From Saturnia japonica (lineage: Eukaryota > Arthropoda > Insecta > Lepidoptera > Saturniidae), in assembly GCA_033032175.1 (NCBI GenBank), contig CM065323.1, positions 2,418,001 to 2,482,000 of the forward strand: a DNA stretch of 64,000 bases, read 5' to 3'. Under the pieces are notes generated by a model. That model was not told where the DNA came from. It made no database searches and worked only from the letters and a program-made list of their open reading frames with translations. This document shows, in pieces, positions 1-13,100 of the stretch (within the stretch, counting starts at the first letter, position 1; each line of letters begins with the position of its first letter). Position numbers and translations under genes: made by a program.

Positions 1-175
1 CTCATCTGTTTGAAGTTTTCTTAGGTATTTTTTAACGCTTTTTTTGTTCGCACGATCCTCTCCCATTTTCTCAATATGACCATGTCACCGAAGACGAAAA
101 CGCAAGATTTTTCAAAATATTTCTTCCTTTTTGTATTAGTATCGATGGTGCGCAACCATACATCAATACTGGTCT

Positions 176-243
176 AATTTTCTGTAGAGTGGAGGTAGGC
201 CAGTCAGGCTGCCTCAAGTAGAGAGAAATGTCCAAAGAAATTT
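176..243 (+). repeat. R2 repeat, fragment
   Basis: Carries the R2 signature 'ctgtagagtggaggtagg' followed by a segment ending 'ccaaagaaatttat'. The same order occurs at 13616-13860 and 14144-14280. It is a partial, decayed copy. The class of the family is unknown to me. Confidence 0.55.
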
Positions 244-698
244 ATAACATTAATAAAAATATTCTTATTTTGAGAAGTATTTCTTAAATAACAGTATTTA
301 CATTCAATGCATTTATTGATGCTTACTCATTCTCCCGGTTCACAAAAAACTACAGCATGTTCAATCAAATTTACTTTCATAAAAATGACAGAATATCATA
401 AACAAAACATCGTTAAACTTTTACGCCACAACACGGAGTGGCGTCGTAATAAAACGCCCGTGATTAATAACCGAAGTTTATGAATGCCGACAGCGACGCT
501 TGTGGGTCTGTGACGTGCGATATTTTTAGCTAACACATAATACCCGGAGATTACGATGATGACATATTTCGGGGCGTTTGCGTTGATATATAGGAATTTT
601 TCGATAGTATACGCCAGGGTACGCAACCTTTTTCCTTTTTTGGTGAGCGTATTCGATATTGCAAAAATTTTTAGAGGCGCATATCGGATTACTTACAA
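244..698. other. No gene seen
   Basis: AT-rich sequence. A 76-codon open frame on the minus strand (396-626) has no motif and looks like chance. Confidence 0.5.
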
Positions 699-855
699 AC
701 TTCGACCCCCCTAAATATTGACATTGTCACTCAATGAAAAGTGACTGCAAGTGATATAATATTGATTGTTTAGGTTCATACAGCAAATGTCAAACAGAAA
801 ATAGTCTATGATTAAAAAGTCGCTGGTCGAATCTCGATCATTGGGCGACCGCTAG
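699..855 (+). mobile_element. HL copy 1, Helitron-like 3' part
   Basis: Only the 3' half of the HL element is present. It runs from the C-rich 'gacccccc' and 'attgacattgtcactcaatg' blocks to the terminus gaccgCTAG followed by T. The subterminal hairpin of the other copies is decayed here: the right arm reads TCTCGATCA instead of TTCGACC. The CTRR end followed by host T is the hallmark of Helitrons; the family assignment is inference. Confidence 0.6.
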
Positions 856-1353
856 TATAATGAAAAATACAAAAATAGTACCTACAACAAAATATTACAT
901 TCTGCCATTAAATTAATAATATTTAGAGTTCTAGAGTATCATTAGTGTATGGGTGTGTGTGTACAAGCGTGTGTTTTTTACTTTGATTTGTGGGTGTGGG
1001 AGTGTGTTCTTGTTTGTGTGGGTTTCGAAGAGAGAATAAAATAATCTATATTTTCTCCAAAAAATAAATCCTTTATATGATAACCTAAATTTTGAAATTA
1101 TTCATAGCTCATGGTTTTTCCAGAGTTTATAATTGATGAATGAATTCTTGATGTTTATGGGGTCCTGCTACGCTCCATAGGATCTTAGCGTAGAATTATA
1201 TCGCCAACAGCCTCCCAATAGGCTTTATAACATGTTAATTACGGAAAGTGAGTACAATTAAAGGCTACAAGGGTGGAAAGTTTGTCGAATATATTTAACA
1301 CGGGTGAAATGATACGGTACGGCTAGTTCTACATAATGTACATTTAAATAATT
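856..1353. other. No gene seen
   Basis: AT-rich, with a GT-rich patch around 945-1020 (gtgtgtgtgt-like simple sequence). No coding signal. Confidence 0.5.
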
Positions 1354-1429
1354 TTCTTTTAACTTTTTCTTCATGTTGAAGTCGTTCTTTTAACTTTTTC
1401 TTCATGTTGAAGTCGTTCTTTTAACTTTG
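1354..1429. repeat. 31-bp tandem repeat, about 2.4 copies
   Basis: The unit starts 'ttcttttaacttttt' at 1354, 1385 and 1416. The first two units are identical and the third is partial, breaking off near 1429. A recent local duplication. Confidence 0.9.
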
Positions 1430-1795
1430 TATGCAGTGACTTCATTGAAAAACTTTGTAAAGCCCACCTTTACAATTTCTGCACTTGTGAAATTTTACTT
1501 ATAAATGCTTTTTAATTTTATGTAATTTATAAAGTCGAGTTTACGGTTTTGTGTTTCTTTACAAGTTACGTGTTGCGTAAATAAGTTTGTTTTTAATATC
1601 TTTAAGTTTTTTTTTTTTGTTTAACAATAAAATTATTCATATTTCTATAAAAATATAACATACTTTTCAAACAAAAACAAAACACATTTGTCGCTAATAT
1701 TCGTAAGTACTGGATAATATCTGTATTTTAACGATTGTCTGCTAAAACATTATATCATTTCTGTTTTATTTGGGGGTTTTTTGGGAAGGGAGAAT
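1430..1795. other. No gene seen
   Basis: AT-rich filler with a T-run near 1610. No open frame of note. Confidence 0.5.
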
Positions 1796-1870
1796 TCAGG
1801 GTCGGTAACACGCTAGTATATCGGTGGTTTTCAAGCGTCCATATGCTACGGTAACCGCTTACCATCTGGT
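1796..1870 (-). repeat. R2 repeat, fragment
   Basis: Reads 'gggtcggtaacacgctag' then 'aagcgtccatatgctacgg' and 'taaccgcttaccat'. This is the reverse complement of the R2 block that includes 'atggtaagcggt' and 'gttgccgacc' at 21955-22065. Confidence 0.6.
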
Positions 1871-2619
1871 GGGTAGAAAGCTTACTTAGGCTTAAGTAAT
1901 GCGCATAGTACTTTTGAGCATAGTTGGTTTTAGCATATGAGACAGGTAAGCAGTAATGTTTTGTGGGTTCATACGTACTATATACCTCAGTTATTCCTTT
2001 TGGGCACTGGCATATGTTTATTTGAGTTTTGATAAATTAAAAAATACAAGACCTTTTCTATTTCATCCCAAGATAACCATGCCGGCCTCGAAAAACTCTT
2101 GACTTAATTAAAATAAATAAACATTGCTCTGGTTTGCGTAAACTAAGTAATTTAAGTTACCGCGAAATTCCTAATTACACCATAATTACTTACACAAATT
2201 ACGACTGTAATTATTTTGTGTTAATTAACTTTTTTTAAGGTTAGATGGACGGGTCCTAGGAAAACAGTTGTGTTGAATTTTCATTTTATTTTTGTGTTAT
2301 TTTAGGTAAAAACATTAATTAGTGATTTCTCGGGCACTCGTACCTGTCTAGATTATGAAAACAGTACGCATGTCTAGAAATCTACCAAGCATAACAATTT
2401 TATTTTGGTTTGTTAGTAAGGTTGGTACCGTCTTTACGGACTGTGTTTGACGCTTCTATTACTTTCTTGAAATCTCTTTAATCTAAAAATTATATGACTA
2501 AAAGAAACTTCGTACGTATTGCGGCGATTTGACAAAATTCTTTATTTTAGAAAACACTACATTCGAGTGACATGGAATTTTTTTAAGTTAAATAATCATA
2601 TTAATTTATTTTTTTAAGG
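1871..2619. other. No gene seen
   Basis: AT-rich. No coding or structural signal that I can support. Confidence 0.45.
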
Positions 2620-2775
2620 TAGGTTTCCTCCATATAGTGCATCTATAGAAGAGCGCAGCCAAATAACCTTGTGTTGTGTTCCTGTGGCGAGTACGGTTTC
2701 CAGAGCTCTTGGGGTAAGGGGTTCATGGTCGGCAACACGCTATATTACGAGCGTCCACAGATTACAGCAGCCGCT
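2620..2775 (-). repeat. R2 repeat
   Basis: One of the fuller R2 copies. It has 'gcagccaaataaccttg', 'tgtgttcctgtggcgagta', 'gagctcttgg', 'ggtcggcaacacgcta' and 'agcgtccacag' in that order. Confidence 0.65.
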
Positions 2776-3159
2776 TAATTGTATGAAAAACACAATTGCC
2801 CGTTTTATAATAACGTGGGCACTGTCGGAATATGTAGTTTAACAAACCCTCGAGTATCAATGCTTGTTACGTGAACACATTAAATACGAGTAAATATAAA
2901 AATAACAGACGTGTTCCTTAACTCAGGCCGGTGTACGCTACGTACGCGCATGCGCTAACGCTCAAGTATAAATAAACACAATACTCTAGCCACAAACTAT
3001 ATAGATCAGCTGGTTCACAACAACGTTCGAACAATGACAATGACTTGAATTCTATATAAGAATACTTAGATTAAAATACAGCTGTATTTCATTAAGATGT
3101 ATTTGAAGCGATAGTTTCTCAGATGTAGCGTGTATGGTGATAAGATCATTGCATTGTAT

Positions 3160-3312
3160 GATTGATGGTAAGGCATTTTCTAATGTTCACTTACTAGCTA
3201 CCACATTAAAATTGTAAATTTGTCACCCAAGCACCTGTTCTGGCAGCTGCACCTAAACGCCAGTTTCTATAAAATTTGGTGGGATTGTGGTTAAACGCTA
3301 TAAAAATAGGTA
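3160..3312 (+). repeat. S1 SINE, head-less fragment
   Basis: Shares the S1 body: 'gatggtaaggcattttcta', 'tagctaccacattaaaatt', 'gtcacccaagcacc', 'ggcagctgcac', ending 'gggattgtggttaaacgct'. The tRNA-like head of the complete copies (22173-22446) is missing, as in a 5'-truncated retroposed copy. Confidence 0.65.
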
Positions 3313-3349
3313 ATTCATCAACTTGAATCAGCCCGCCTGGTAAATAGCT

Positions 3350-3530
3350 CCAACCTACAGAAAGATCGCATACTAATAATCTTATGTTGTGTTTGTATTC
3401 CTACTGTAGACCTAGACCTCTTTGAGGAAGGAGGGTTTCGGGTCCGAAACGCGCTATTGATACCTCTGTCATTACAAGCGTCCATAGGCTACGTTAACCG
3501 ATTACTATCAAGCGCGGCGTACGCTTGTTT
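3350..3530 (-). repeat. R2 repeat
   Basis: Contains 'cttatgttgtgtttg', 'cctctttgaggaagg', 'gggtccgaaacgcgcta' and 'aagcgtccataggctacg', matching the R2 block order of 2620-2775 with many substitutions. Confidence 0.6.
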
Positions 3531-6500
3531 GCCACCTTTGTTGTATAAAAAAAGTATTGAAATAAAGTAAATAATCGATTTATATACAAACATTAGACAG
3601 TGATATCACCTGATCTTAAGTGAAGATAACGTTGTCAATACGAGGTTAGAAACGGGTTTGGCTTTTAAACGTAAGTATACTTAGCGATGCTTAACGAGAG
3701 TTTTAAATCTAAGGTAAACTAAATCAGCTGCTTAAGTTAGTAATAAAAATTCTATAGAAGTACATTACAGTTTTTGCGTGATATACTCGTTGACCGATAG
3801 CTTGGACAGTGTAAGATTAACTCACATATCGAATGACATGGTGGTGGATGAAATAGTGGATTTAAGGGTGATTTATTCTAAAGGGTTAACTTAAGGATAA
3901 AAGCCGTTACTTAATATAGGCTTCACATGATTTCTTGGTCAGAATATGGTCTTATATAAACTGAAGGTTGAGTTCTGTTTTTTAAATGCCAATAAATTTG
4001 CCATACAATTTTAGAAAGGAAAACTAAACAAAGAAATTATAACAAACACTCAAGTGAGATTGGTCGGTAAGATGAATAATTCTCAGATAAATAAAATGGC
4101 CAAACGGCAATGGCATAATGAAATATATTATATCGTTTTAAGATCAATGTAACGAAATTTCGTCTGTAAGTGAACGATCTGTTGTCTTTAGTATGGTGTG
4201 CGCTAGCCTTGGTTGTATACGAAAATGTTTGAGATCAACGATCGAAATGTATATACAAACGTGATATTTCATCACACTTTCCAATTGTGTATGGGTAAGC
4301 AGATATATTAAAGTTTTTATTTTAGATTTTAAAATACTTTCTAAAACAAATGCAATTCCTTTAGACAGACTTATCTATCTTATACATATATAATTTTTTT
4401 TAAAATTACATCTGTTTATTTCAAACTGCCATCTTCTAATATTGTAAGTAAACTTACCTTTTGTTAGCAGGGACACAAAATACATTTTATAGATAATATT
4501 TGTTCACATTGTGTGTCTGAATAACAGCAAAATGAGTAAATTGCATAGCTATACATTTTTTTTATCGTTTCCTGCAAGTGAAAATGGGACTGGTGAGACT
4601 TGAACATGAAGTCTTTGATCAGTGATATTTACATTTGTTTTTGGACCCTGAAAACTTCCAATTGGGAGAAGCGCATAGGGAAAGCGTCGCCTCGATCCCT
4701 TTAATTATGTTGTCGTAACCAACTGTTGTTTTTAAAAGTTCCACAGAATACAATCACTTATTTGCACCTCGCAAAAACGTATAATTTTTTTTTTCACGAT
4801 CACTAGCGCCACCCACGCGGCCCAAGGTTTTGTATTGTCTTATTAAAAACACAGATGGCGTTGTCTTTTTGTTCTTCCGTTGGCTGAGGTTAGAATAAGG
4901 AAACATTGCAAGTGTTAACAGGGAAAAACGGTACGGATTACCCTATAATATTCGCAGGATACAACTAGAGCTACTACACAAACTGCCAGTCAGTTTTATA
5001 GTATTTATTATGTATTTAGAGGCAATAGATCTGGAGCTTAATGATGAATTTCAGAACGTCCTAGTTATCACTCTATAATTATGAAGACGTCATTAGTATG
5101 AAAAAGAAAGAAAAAGCTATAAGAAATCTCAAATGTGAATATGTGACTGATGAAGTTATAGCTGAAAAGATAGTTTACGCATTTGGAACATTTTCTATTG
5201 GTATCTTATATAGGTTGAAAAAATGCAATATACAGTAATCTTATGGTTTTTTGAAAAGATTGATCACCTTTACTAATTAATGACTTTACTTAATTAGTAA
5301 GATTGAGTAGTAAAAGTGATGTTTTTAAGCCCAAAACCGACGAATATCAATCATCATTCATGTACAATGTGTGGTCAAATACCTGCCGATTGTTTCATTT
5401 TGGAGAGCTCTAAATCTGACGAGGAATTTTTTTATGAAATAAGCAACCGGTCGATAATAATAAAAAAAAATATAAAAACTAGTTGAAAATAATCTTCAAT
5501 GAATAAGTTATTTATTATACATTTAATTTTTACTCTGGTAATCTTATACTAATATGATAAGTTCATGATAAATCTTTCGAAATGTGGAAACCTAAGTTCT
5601 TGTATCTAAGTTAATAAGATCAATTATATTTTACCTAGTTTTATAAATCCATAAAAATTAATAGTTAATGTTTTTGAAAAGTTGTCCGGTAGCCTATTAT
5701 AAACCCAACACAAAATACGTAATAAATTATTACAATGAAAACAATTGCCTATAAAATGGCAATAAACTAATAATTTTAATGCCAAGTTTTGAAACTTAAC
5801 CTAAAATAGGGCTGATATTAAAACGATAAAGTAAAGTTTAAACTGCCGTACCGCAAGCTACTCATGCAACCAAAAGTCAATTAAAGGCCCTAGATTTATA
5901 GAGTCAATAAAAGATTAACCTCGTTTGCAAGATATCGAGGGATGCCACGGTCTAATTGGGTGAAACGTGGTCGATACCCGTGTGTATAAAACTAGAGAGC
6001 GTGTACCAAGTCTTGGGATTAAGCGATTTTGATGTGTCAAAGTTCGAAAATTATAGCTTATGGTTAATTTATTTGTTTCTTTTAATTTACGTATGAATCA
6101 GTTAATTCCCTGGCTTCTTTTCTATGTGGGACTAGTTTTTCTGATACTTTTTCTCCACTGTAAGCGATTCTGTGTCATATATGGCGTTAAGCCAATCATC
6201 AACAAATCATTATGCATAGTTCTCATCAAGATAGTCGTTGGGAGACTCTGCCTTTTTTACTACTTTTAAGATCAAAACTTGTCGGTTCAAAATAATATAG
6301 TCTTCGCTTCCGCACACCACGTGTGTAAACCAGCGGAAGCCGCTTCGCAATACAAACGTGTAACTATTTTTTGATTACAACATTGATTTGAAACTACTAA
6401 ACATTTAACATATAAATAATATTTTTATCACTCTTACACTGTTCTGATTGTTTGTTTTAATGAATAAATTTTACAAATATAGTAATGAGTAACGTAATAT

Positions 6501-6968
6501 TTGTGACCTTATCTTCAATGACTATGCTTTGAGGTGTCAATTATTTATCCAGGTTTAATAATAAATTCTATATCAATAATTAAGATTATGATAAGTATTG
6601 ATGTGAAAATCTTTTAGGAATATTAAATATAAATTACAATTTGTGTAGGAAGTTGTTTAAATTTCATGACTTATTTTTTAATTTATTTATAGTTGTTTAT
6701 TGATTGTGAGCTTATAACTTGAGCCATTATTAAAGTTGCCCATAGTTAGATGAAGCAAGTGATTTGTTATGGCTATTTTATAATCGCGTCTAAGCATTAT
6801 CAGCGAGTTCGTTTTGAATCGTCATATTTTTATTTACCTTACAATATAATATTATAGCAATATTTAAAGAACATGTATATCGGCGCGGCCTTGACTACAT
6901 ATGTCATGTCCATATCGCCATCTATCGATAAAATGTAGAACTTCACTATCATAAATGGACAATTACTA
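3531..6968. other. No gene recognised
   Basis: About 3.4 kb of AT-rich DNA. Around 5040-5240 a 60-codon stretch on the plus strand is open and lysine-rich but has no motif. At 6917-6945 'cgccatctatcgataaaatg' recurs inverted and slightly altered at 53878-53905, so it is a short repeat. Nothing else could be supported. Confidence 0.45.
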
Positions 6969-7145
6969 AGAGTTTTTGGCGGGACCTTGAAGCGACATGT
7001 TGTGGTTTTTGTTTTTAATTCTTTAACTTTGGTTTTTTGACTCTATATTATGTAATATTGATGGCATTTTGCGTGATATAGTTTAGTTGTGCATAAGTGA
7101 AGTGGATTATAGATATAAAATGAAAACATGCATTTTGAGATGTCA
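6969..7145 (+). repeat. R4 repeat, partial
   Basis: Begins 'gtttttggcgggaccttga' then 'gcgacatgttgtggttttt', and continues with 'gcataagtgaagtggatta'. The same blocks are at 41880-42050 (+) and, reversed, at 46859-47205. An unclassified interspersed family. Confidence 0.6.
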
Positions 7146-8315
7146 TAAAAACTTCCAAATAGTTCTGACAAGAGAGCCACGATCTTGTCAAAAAACCTCA
7201 TTTTGTATATTGGAAAATTTTACGAAGAGTTAAAACATTGACACTGGCAAGTGCTTTTCGCGGCGCCAAAACAAAAAGAAGACGACAATCACTATTGTAT
7301 TAACTACTTATTAAATTGTGTTACAATATTGTTGGATATACGAATACCTTAATTTCCTAAGACTGATATTTGTTTAATTTTATTTAATTATTTTTAAATA
7401 ATATCTAAGCAGCTTTCCGAAATTTTTAATTTTGATCGACACAAATGTTTTTCCAAACTCGAAAAATTGTCGATGGATTGACTTGAAATTTTTACACAAC
7501 ACATTACACAGCATTTCTATATAAAGAGTTTTTTTAGATACTTTTTACCCCAGGGCGAGAAATTTCGTTTTAAATAAAAACAATTACCTATAGGTATCTA
7601 ATAATTTAAATATCTATTAATTTTTTTTTATGAAACAATTTTCACTGATTTGTTTTCAAATAAGTAAAATACTTTTGATTTTAACAACAAACATAGTAGG
7701 GTATTAAATTGAATGATGGATTTTTTCGCTAAATATTTGTTTACTAGAATACATTTATTTAATTTCTAATTAATATATCTAATATCAGACTGAGCCACAG
7801 CGAAGCGTGGTATAGCTATCTAGTATAATATAAAGATTAAGGCAATGTTACAAGGTATTTGTGTTACTAAATACATGAGTAACAAACTTTATTTCATCTC
7901 ACTAATCTTCCGGAGGGTATGAAACCGAAACGTGATCCAATTATCCAATTAATTTGCCCTATTCAGCCCACATTGGTCACTTCGTCGGCCTTGTTGCCTC
8001 AGCCTGAAGGCTATTAAAACAACTTTTACGATTCCTATGATTAAACCTATCGTTTTATTTATTTATTTTCTAGTTTCATATTTCTAGGTAATAATCCTAT
8101 ACGTAACTATATTTAGAGAGTTACTTATATTGATCGGCTAAAAACAGTTGACTGTAGGGAAGTAAGAGGTAAATGAATACTTTATTGTACTTTTTAGTTC
8201 GTACACTGGTATGTTTAACTCCATATTGCATTTTCTTCCAGCTAATTAGCAGTGTTGCGGAAAAATAATTTTTATTTTTCGCTAGTGCAAATAAAAAAAG
8301 AAATAAATTTACCAA
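7146..8315. other. No gene seen
   Basis: AT-rich. 'gactgagccacagcgaagc' near 7788 resembles the 'ccgcgtggcacagct' end of the repeat at 63712-63892, so a decayed copy of that family probably lies here. Confidence 0.4.
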
Positions 8316-8670
8316 CTAGCAATCGCCGTAAGGTCGAAATTCGGTCGGCGACTTTTTATTCATAGACTATTTTCTGTTTGACATTTACAGTATTCATAAA
8401 CAATGAGTATTATCTACATCACTTGCTGTCAATTTTCGTTGAGTGACAATGTCAATATTTTGGGGGGCATAAGTTCAATGGCAGTGGTCAGGTTTAAGAT
8501 TCACAGTATTAATTTATTTTATTTAATATATTAGTAACAGATATTATAGATGAATTTTAGCTTTCTGCACTCCTTCTCCATATAAACTTTAACCATGCCA
8601 AATCCCTCAAGATTTCCGTACACGCAATACGCTTAAAAAGGTGTCCGAAGTTTTCTTCTCGCGTATTAAT
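8316..8670 (-). mobile_element. HL copy 2, Helitron-like element
   Basis: On the minus strand it runs from about 8670 (degenerate 'taatacgcgagaag') through 'ttgcgtgtacgg', 'gttaaagtttatatggaga', the AT-rich middle and 'attgacattgtcactcaac', to the CTAG terminus at 8316-8319 followed by T. It carries the subterminal near-palindrome GACCGAATTTCGACC. No coding capacity, so non-autonomous. Confidence 0.65.
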
Positions 8671-9616
8671 GTTATGATATATAAAATTAATAGGTCTGTT
8701 TGTAATATCAAAATAACACCTTTTTACCAAATGCACATGAAAAACAATTTTTTTTTTGTCTGGCTGTCAGTTCTTCTTGCTAACCACATGGTTGGACCGA
8801 TTTTGACGGGAATTTTACTGGCAGATAGCTGACGTTATAAGGAGTTATGTATTTAGGCAACTTTTATCTGTATTATACGAGTGCGTACTAAGAAATAATA
8901 TTTTGTTATAATAACGACTGTAATGCACATGTCAAAGTTTCATTTATTTATAAAACACAAAATAGAAAATTTTCTAAAGACCAGCTAGCTGCCGTAGAGA
9001 AAGAGATTTGTCATAAGTCGTTTTAAGATTCTCGACTACGGTTTTGCCACATACAAGAGTTGAATAGTAAAGAATATATCGTAAAGGCAAATAAGCAAAA
9101 TATTTAAATCGTGCATACTAAGGTAAGACACGTGCAGAGGTCAGAATGGACTGGAATAAACCAGCGATCTCCCAGAGCGGCCATAACTCAGGACCCGGTG
9201 AGATCGGAGAGGTGAATTTTAGAGAGGTTACCAGAATGAGTTAGGTACAAGTGTGTGATAGATGCATATATTGTAGACTTATGTTTGCTAGCTTTTACGT
9301 TGTCGAATTCTGCACTGGAGTATTACGTGTTATATTATGCAGTTATTTCCCTACTATGACCAGTGATGTCAAATGGTTTAACCCGAGTTGGTATTTTCAA
9401 AAATTTAGTATTCCATAAATAATGCCAAAGAGAGTAATTAAGCTCTCGACAAAAGATAATCTATGTGAATACTATTAAGTCTGTAGTTATGTCTGTACAT
9501 GTAATATTTATCTAAATTTTCCTATGGGCATACTATATAAAATGCCTATAATTTTTTTTTGTTTGTCTGTGTGTTTGTATGACCAGATTTAACTGAAAAA
9601 CAGTTTGATAGATTTT
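8671..9616. other. Repeat debris, no gene
   Basis: 8690-8840 holds a decayed copy of the family at 63712-63892 ('ggttggaccgattttgacg'). The rest is AT-rich with no signal. Confidence 0.4.
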
Positions 9617-10165
9617 TATTAAATTTTGTACATGGAAGGCTTATGTCATTAGGCAAATGATAGGCTAGAATAATTTTCAATATTATATTTAGAAATAGCA
9701 AAGAAATAATTAAAAAAATAATTCATCAATTCCAAAATGACTTTGGTCTAATTTTATAGACGGGAAGCATACGTTATTTCATAATTCATAAGAATCGTCA
9801 ACAATATAATTAGAACTCGTAAAAAATTGCAATAAAAGATTTTAATGAAATTTTGTACACGGAAATATCTCATTCCTCAATAATTGATAGACTGTAAGAA
9901 TATGAAATAAAACTTTTCGTAAAAAAAAAAAATATATATATATTTCACCCGATTTTGATGAAATGCACGGAAAGTATATGACGAGCTATAAGAATTGTCA
10001 TTAATATGAGTAGAATTAAAATTATTGATTGATTTATAAATGCGATATAATTTTTCCAACAACGTTGTTATTGTAATAGTACTAAAAGTAAATAGTTCTA
10101 AAATATTTTGATGAAATGCTGTATACTGAAAGTATGTTTTTCTCAATTGATAGACTTCATGAATT
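9617..10165. repeat. Degenerate tandem modules
   Basis: Four loosely similar modules at about 9620, 9840, 9955 and 10110 share the core 'tttga/taatgaaat..tgtacactgaaag' followed in three of them by a 'tca..ttgatagact' block and a 'gaattgtc'-like end. Spacing is uneven (about 220, 115 and 155 bp). One module-like block also occurs at 28600-28680. It appears to be an old local amplification. Confidence 0.45.
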
Positions 10166-13100
10166 GTCCAATACCAGTAAAAATAAAATTACGGGATTAA
10201 TAATTACTGCGCAAAAAACGCACGTAAAGCTGCGAACACAACGCTGCTATAATATAATTATAAACAATCATTGTGTTTCTGCTTTATTTAAAAAATAACT
10301 GGTTGCTATTGAAAAACTCTTTAAAACAAACTCATCTCCAAATAATCGTTTGATTTGAATCGACTCTTAAAAACAATAAAAACTTTGCCAACGAAATTGT
10401 CATTTCCAAATGCAACACGATTATGAGAAAACAATAAAAAGACTAAAGTTAGTAATTTACAAATCGTGTATTTGTGCTAGATCATAGCGCTAGTCGGCAG
10501 CATTCACCTCTAATCAGTGATTTACAAACAGAACAAAGAAATTCGGATTCGGGAATACATTATCAAAACACATTCAATTCATTCATTCCACTTCAGTTCG
10601 TATGACTTCCAAATGTCTTGAACATTTTTAATGAATTTCATTATTCCGAAAGATGATATATATAACGATGTATTAAAATTGCAATAAAATTTATGTGTTA
10701 AAAATAAACAAGCAAATGTAATATTGTTTATGATTTGTTATTCCGTTATACAAAAGTAAAGTTACGTCAAACAAAAAATAAGAATCAAATTCATATCATG
10801 GTATATACTAGTAAAATCTTTCTTACTATGCAAATTTTGCGCCACTTATATTTATATATTTTAAACTACACAGAAAATTTTGGAGAACATAGCAAGTGCT
10901 GTTTGAGTCCTTGACCGCTTTACTAAAGTTCACTGTCTTGGCACGATTGAAAAGTGAATATCTAATTTAATGATAAGTTAAAATAGTAAAGGTAAAAACA
11001 GTTAATTTCAACTTTTATCGAAACTGACTTTATTCCTTTGTCATAAAACCCACGCTCTGATATCTTGATTCATCTCAAAAATACTCTAAAAAATAAAACA
11101 GATAACTAACTGTACCTAAATTTCAAAACGTCCGATACGAAAAAACTAAATAGGTAACATATTTTTAAACTTTTTCACATAAATGAAAAGAGCCGATGTC
11201 TCAGTAACAGACACAAAAGATAAACATTGTATCAGTGTATAACATAAGAATAACTGATAGTAAATTTTGTTGTAAAAAAACTTACTGGCGCTTTTGTTGT
11301 AGCAAATTACTAAATCTGCGTTTTATCATAAATCTGATATAATATGTCATAACTCGCTATTCTGTATATAAATTGAGCTAAAATACAATCTGCTTACTGA
11401 AAGTTTAGTTAATGCGTATCTCGGGCATTAGCATACCAAGAAACATGCATTAGATAGCATTGTAAATCTTATTAATTCCGCATACCAACATTGCGCACAA
11501 TCCTAGATACATTTAACTTGCGTAAGTTCTGCTCGGTTAACATTTGTTTTGATGGGACGTAATCAAGTACCACTTTAGGGTCTCTTACATTGCCAATGTC
11601 ACCTGGTGTTAAATGCGACAATTGGTCGAAAATCGTGAAAACGCTATGCCTAGAAAAGAAGTTTGTAAATGCGACTTAATAGAATTCAAACTGCAAGAAT
11701 CATAAACACAGTTCTGTATTTTTCTACTATGAGAGTTTCTTTTAATTGTTACATTTCGTCTTATCTTTTCACTCACCACCAGTCGCTAGTACTTTAACTA
11801 ATCAAAATAAAATCAGTAGTAAGAACGCAAATAAAAAATAAATCATTATGTGATGAATTATATAATGACGGGTATATCGAATCATAAAAATCACCATCAT
11901 AAATATATCGAACGTAAAGTACTGATTAGCAAAATACATTAATAGAATAAATATTTAATAAGGAAAATATTTTTTGGAATATTTTAACCCCCAAATAAGT
12001 TTCTGAGTGCATGCCCGGTTTTAGGGCTGGCTCGTGGCCATCTCTCGCTCTATTCCGGGCGATGACCTGTTTAATCTAGTTCCTTGCTTCGAGAACAATG
12101 ACAGTTTCGGTGTTCCTTTGGAAAAGGAAATTATTGGTGATGATCTTTTGTCTTTTCCAAAAATCATTATTAATATTTTTGCGAAATTGTTTTGTGCGTC
12201 TTTATAATTTACAAGTTATTTGTTTGAAAGGAGTTAATAACTAAAAAGTTAACTAAAAAAAGTTATAAAAACTATAATATTCTAAGAAGTTTCTATATAT
12301 ATTTATGTATTTAGTGTAGTAAGAAGAAGCGATGTATGTTCGATAAAAAAGAACTAGGGATAAAATTAAATTACTTAAAATCATCAAAAAATATCGATTG
12401 GATGGCCCGGCCCATACATATATAATTTGGTATATTTTTGACTTATAAATCGGCAGGTCATGCGTCACCACGCTATGTGTTAGTATTAAACATCTAATAG
12501 GGTGTGGTGACGCATCGCCATGTGCTTAAATAAAAAATCTCTTTTTCTTGAAATTAATTCTCTGAATAATTTATTTTTTACTATACCATATTTATTTCTT
12601 TCATAAACTATGTTTTTATGCATTAATTTATCTGTACGAAATAATTTAAATGTCCGCAAATCTGCAAGGCGCTCCGCGAAAAATCCTTTTATTGTAATAG
12701 ACATTATATAAAAATATAATATGATACTCAAAATATAAACAATAACAAAGAACTACTTTATCCAAATTCTCTTTGCCACTTCTGCCCGAATAGATATACG
12801 GTTATTTCGTCTTTTAGCAACAAAAAACATTTGTTCTTAATTGTTGAGGTGAATATGAAAATTTTAAATCTCAAATTAATAGTGGAAAAGAAGAAATCTC
12901 AAAAAGAGAAATGTTAGTTACTGAAACGATTAAAAAGATACGGTCGAGCCTGTACACCCGACCGTAATTAACCTATAAGGAATAAACGTTAAGCAAATAA
13001 TAATAAACAAACAATAACAAAAAAAAAAAAAAAAAAAAAAAAAACAAGTTGCAGATGAGATGTGAAATGACCACAATCGATTACACGTGTTTCGCTCCCA

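Noticed and set aside
1354..1429. A CRISPR-like or regulatory array
   Set aside because: Units abut without spacers and only 2.4 copies exist; it is an ordinary tandem repeat.
5040..5240. A 60-codon lysine-rich open stretch, and a further open stretch to about 5460 in another frame with CTMCG
   Set aside because: The two stretches are in different frames with stops between, and no homologous motif was recognised.
13019..13043. Poly(A) tail of a retrogene
   Set aside because: No open frame or retrogene body lies next to the A-run on either side.
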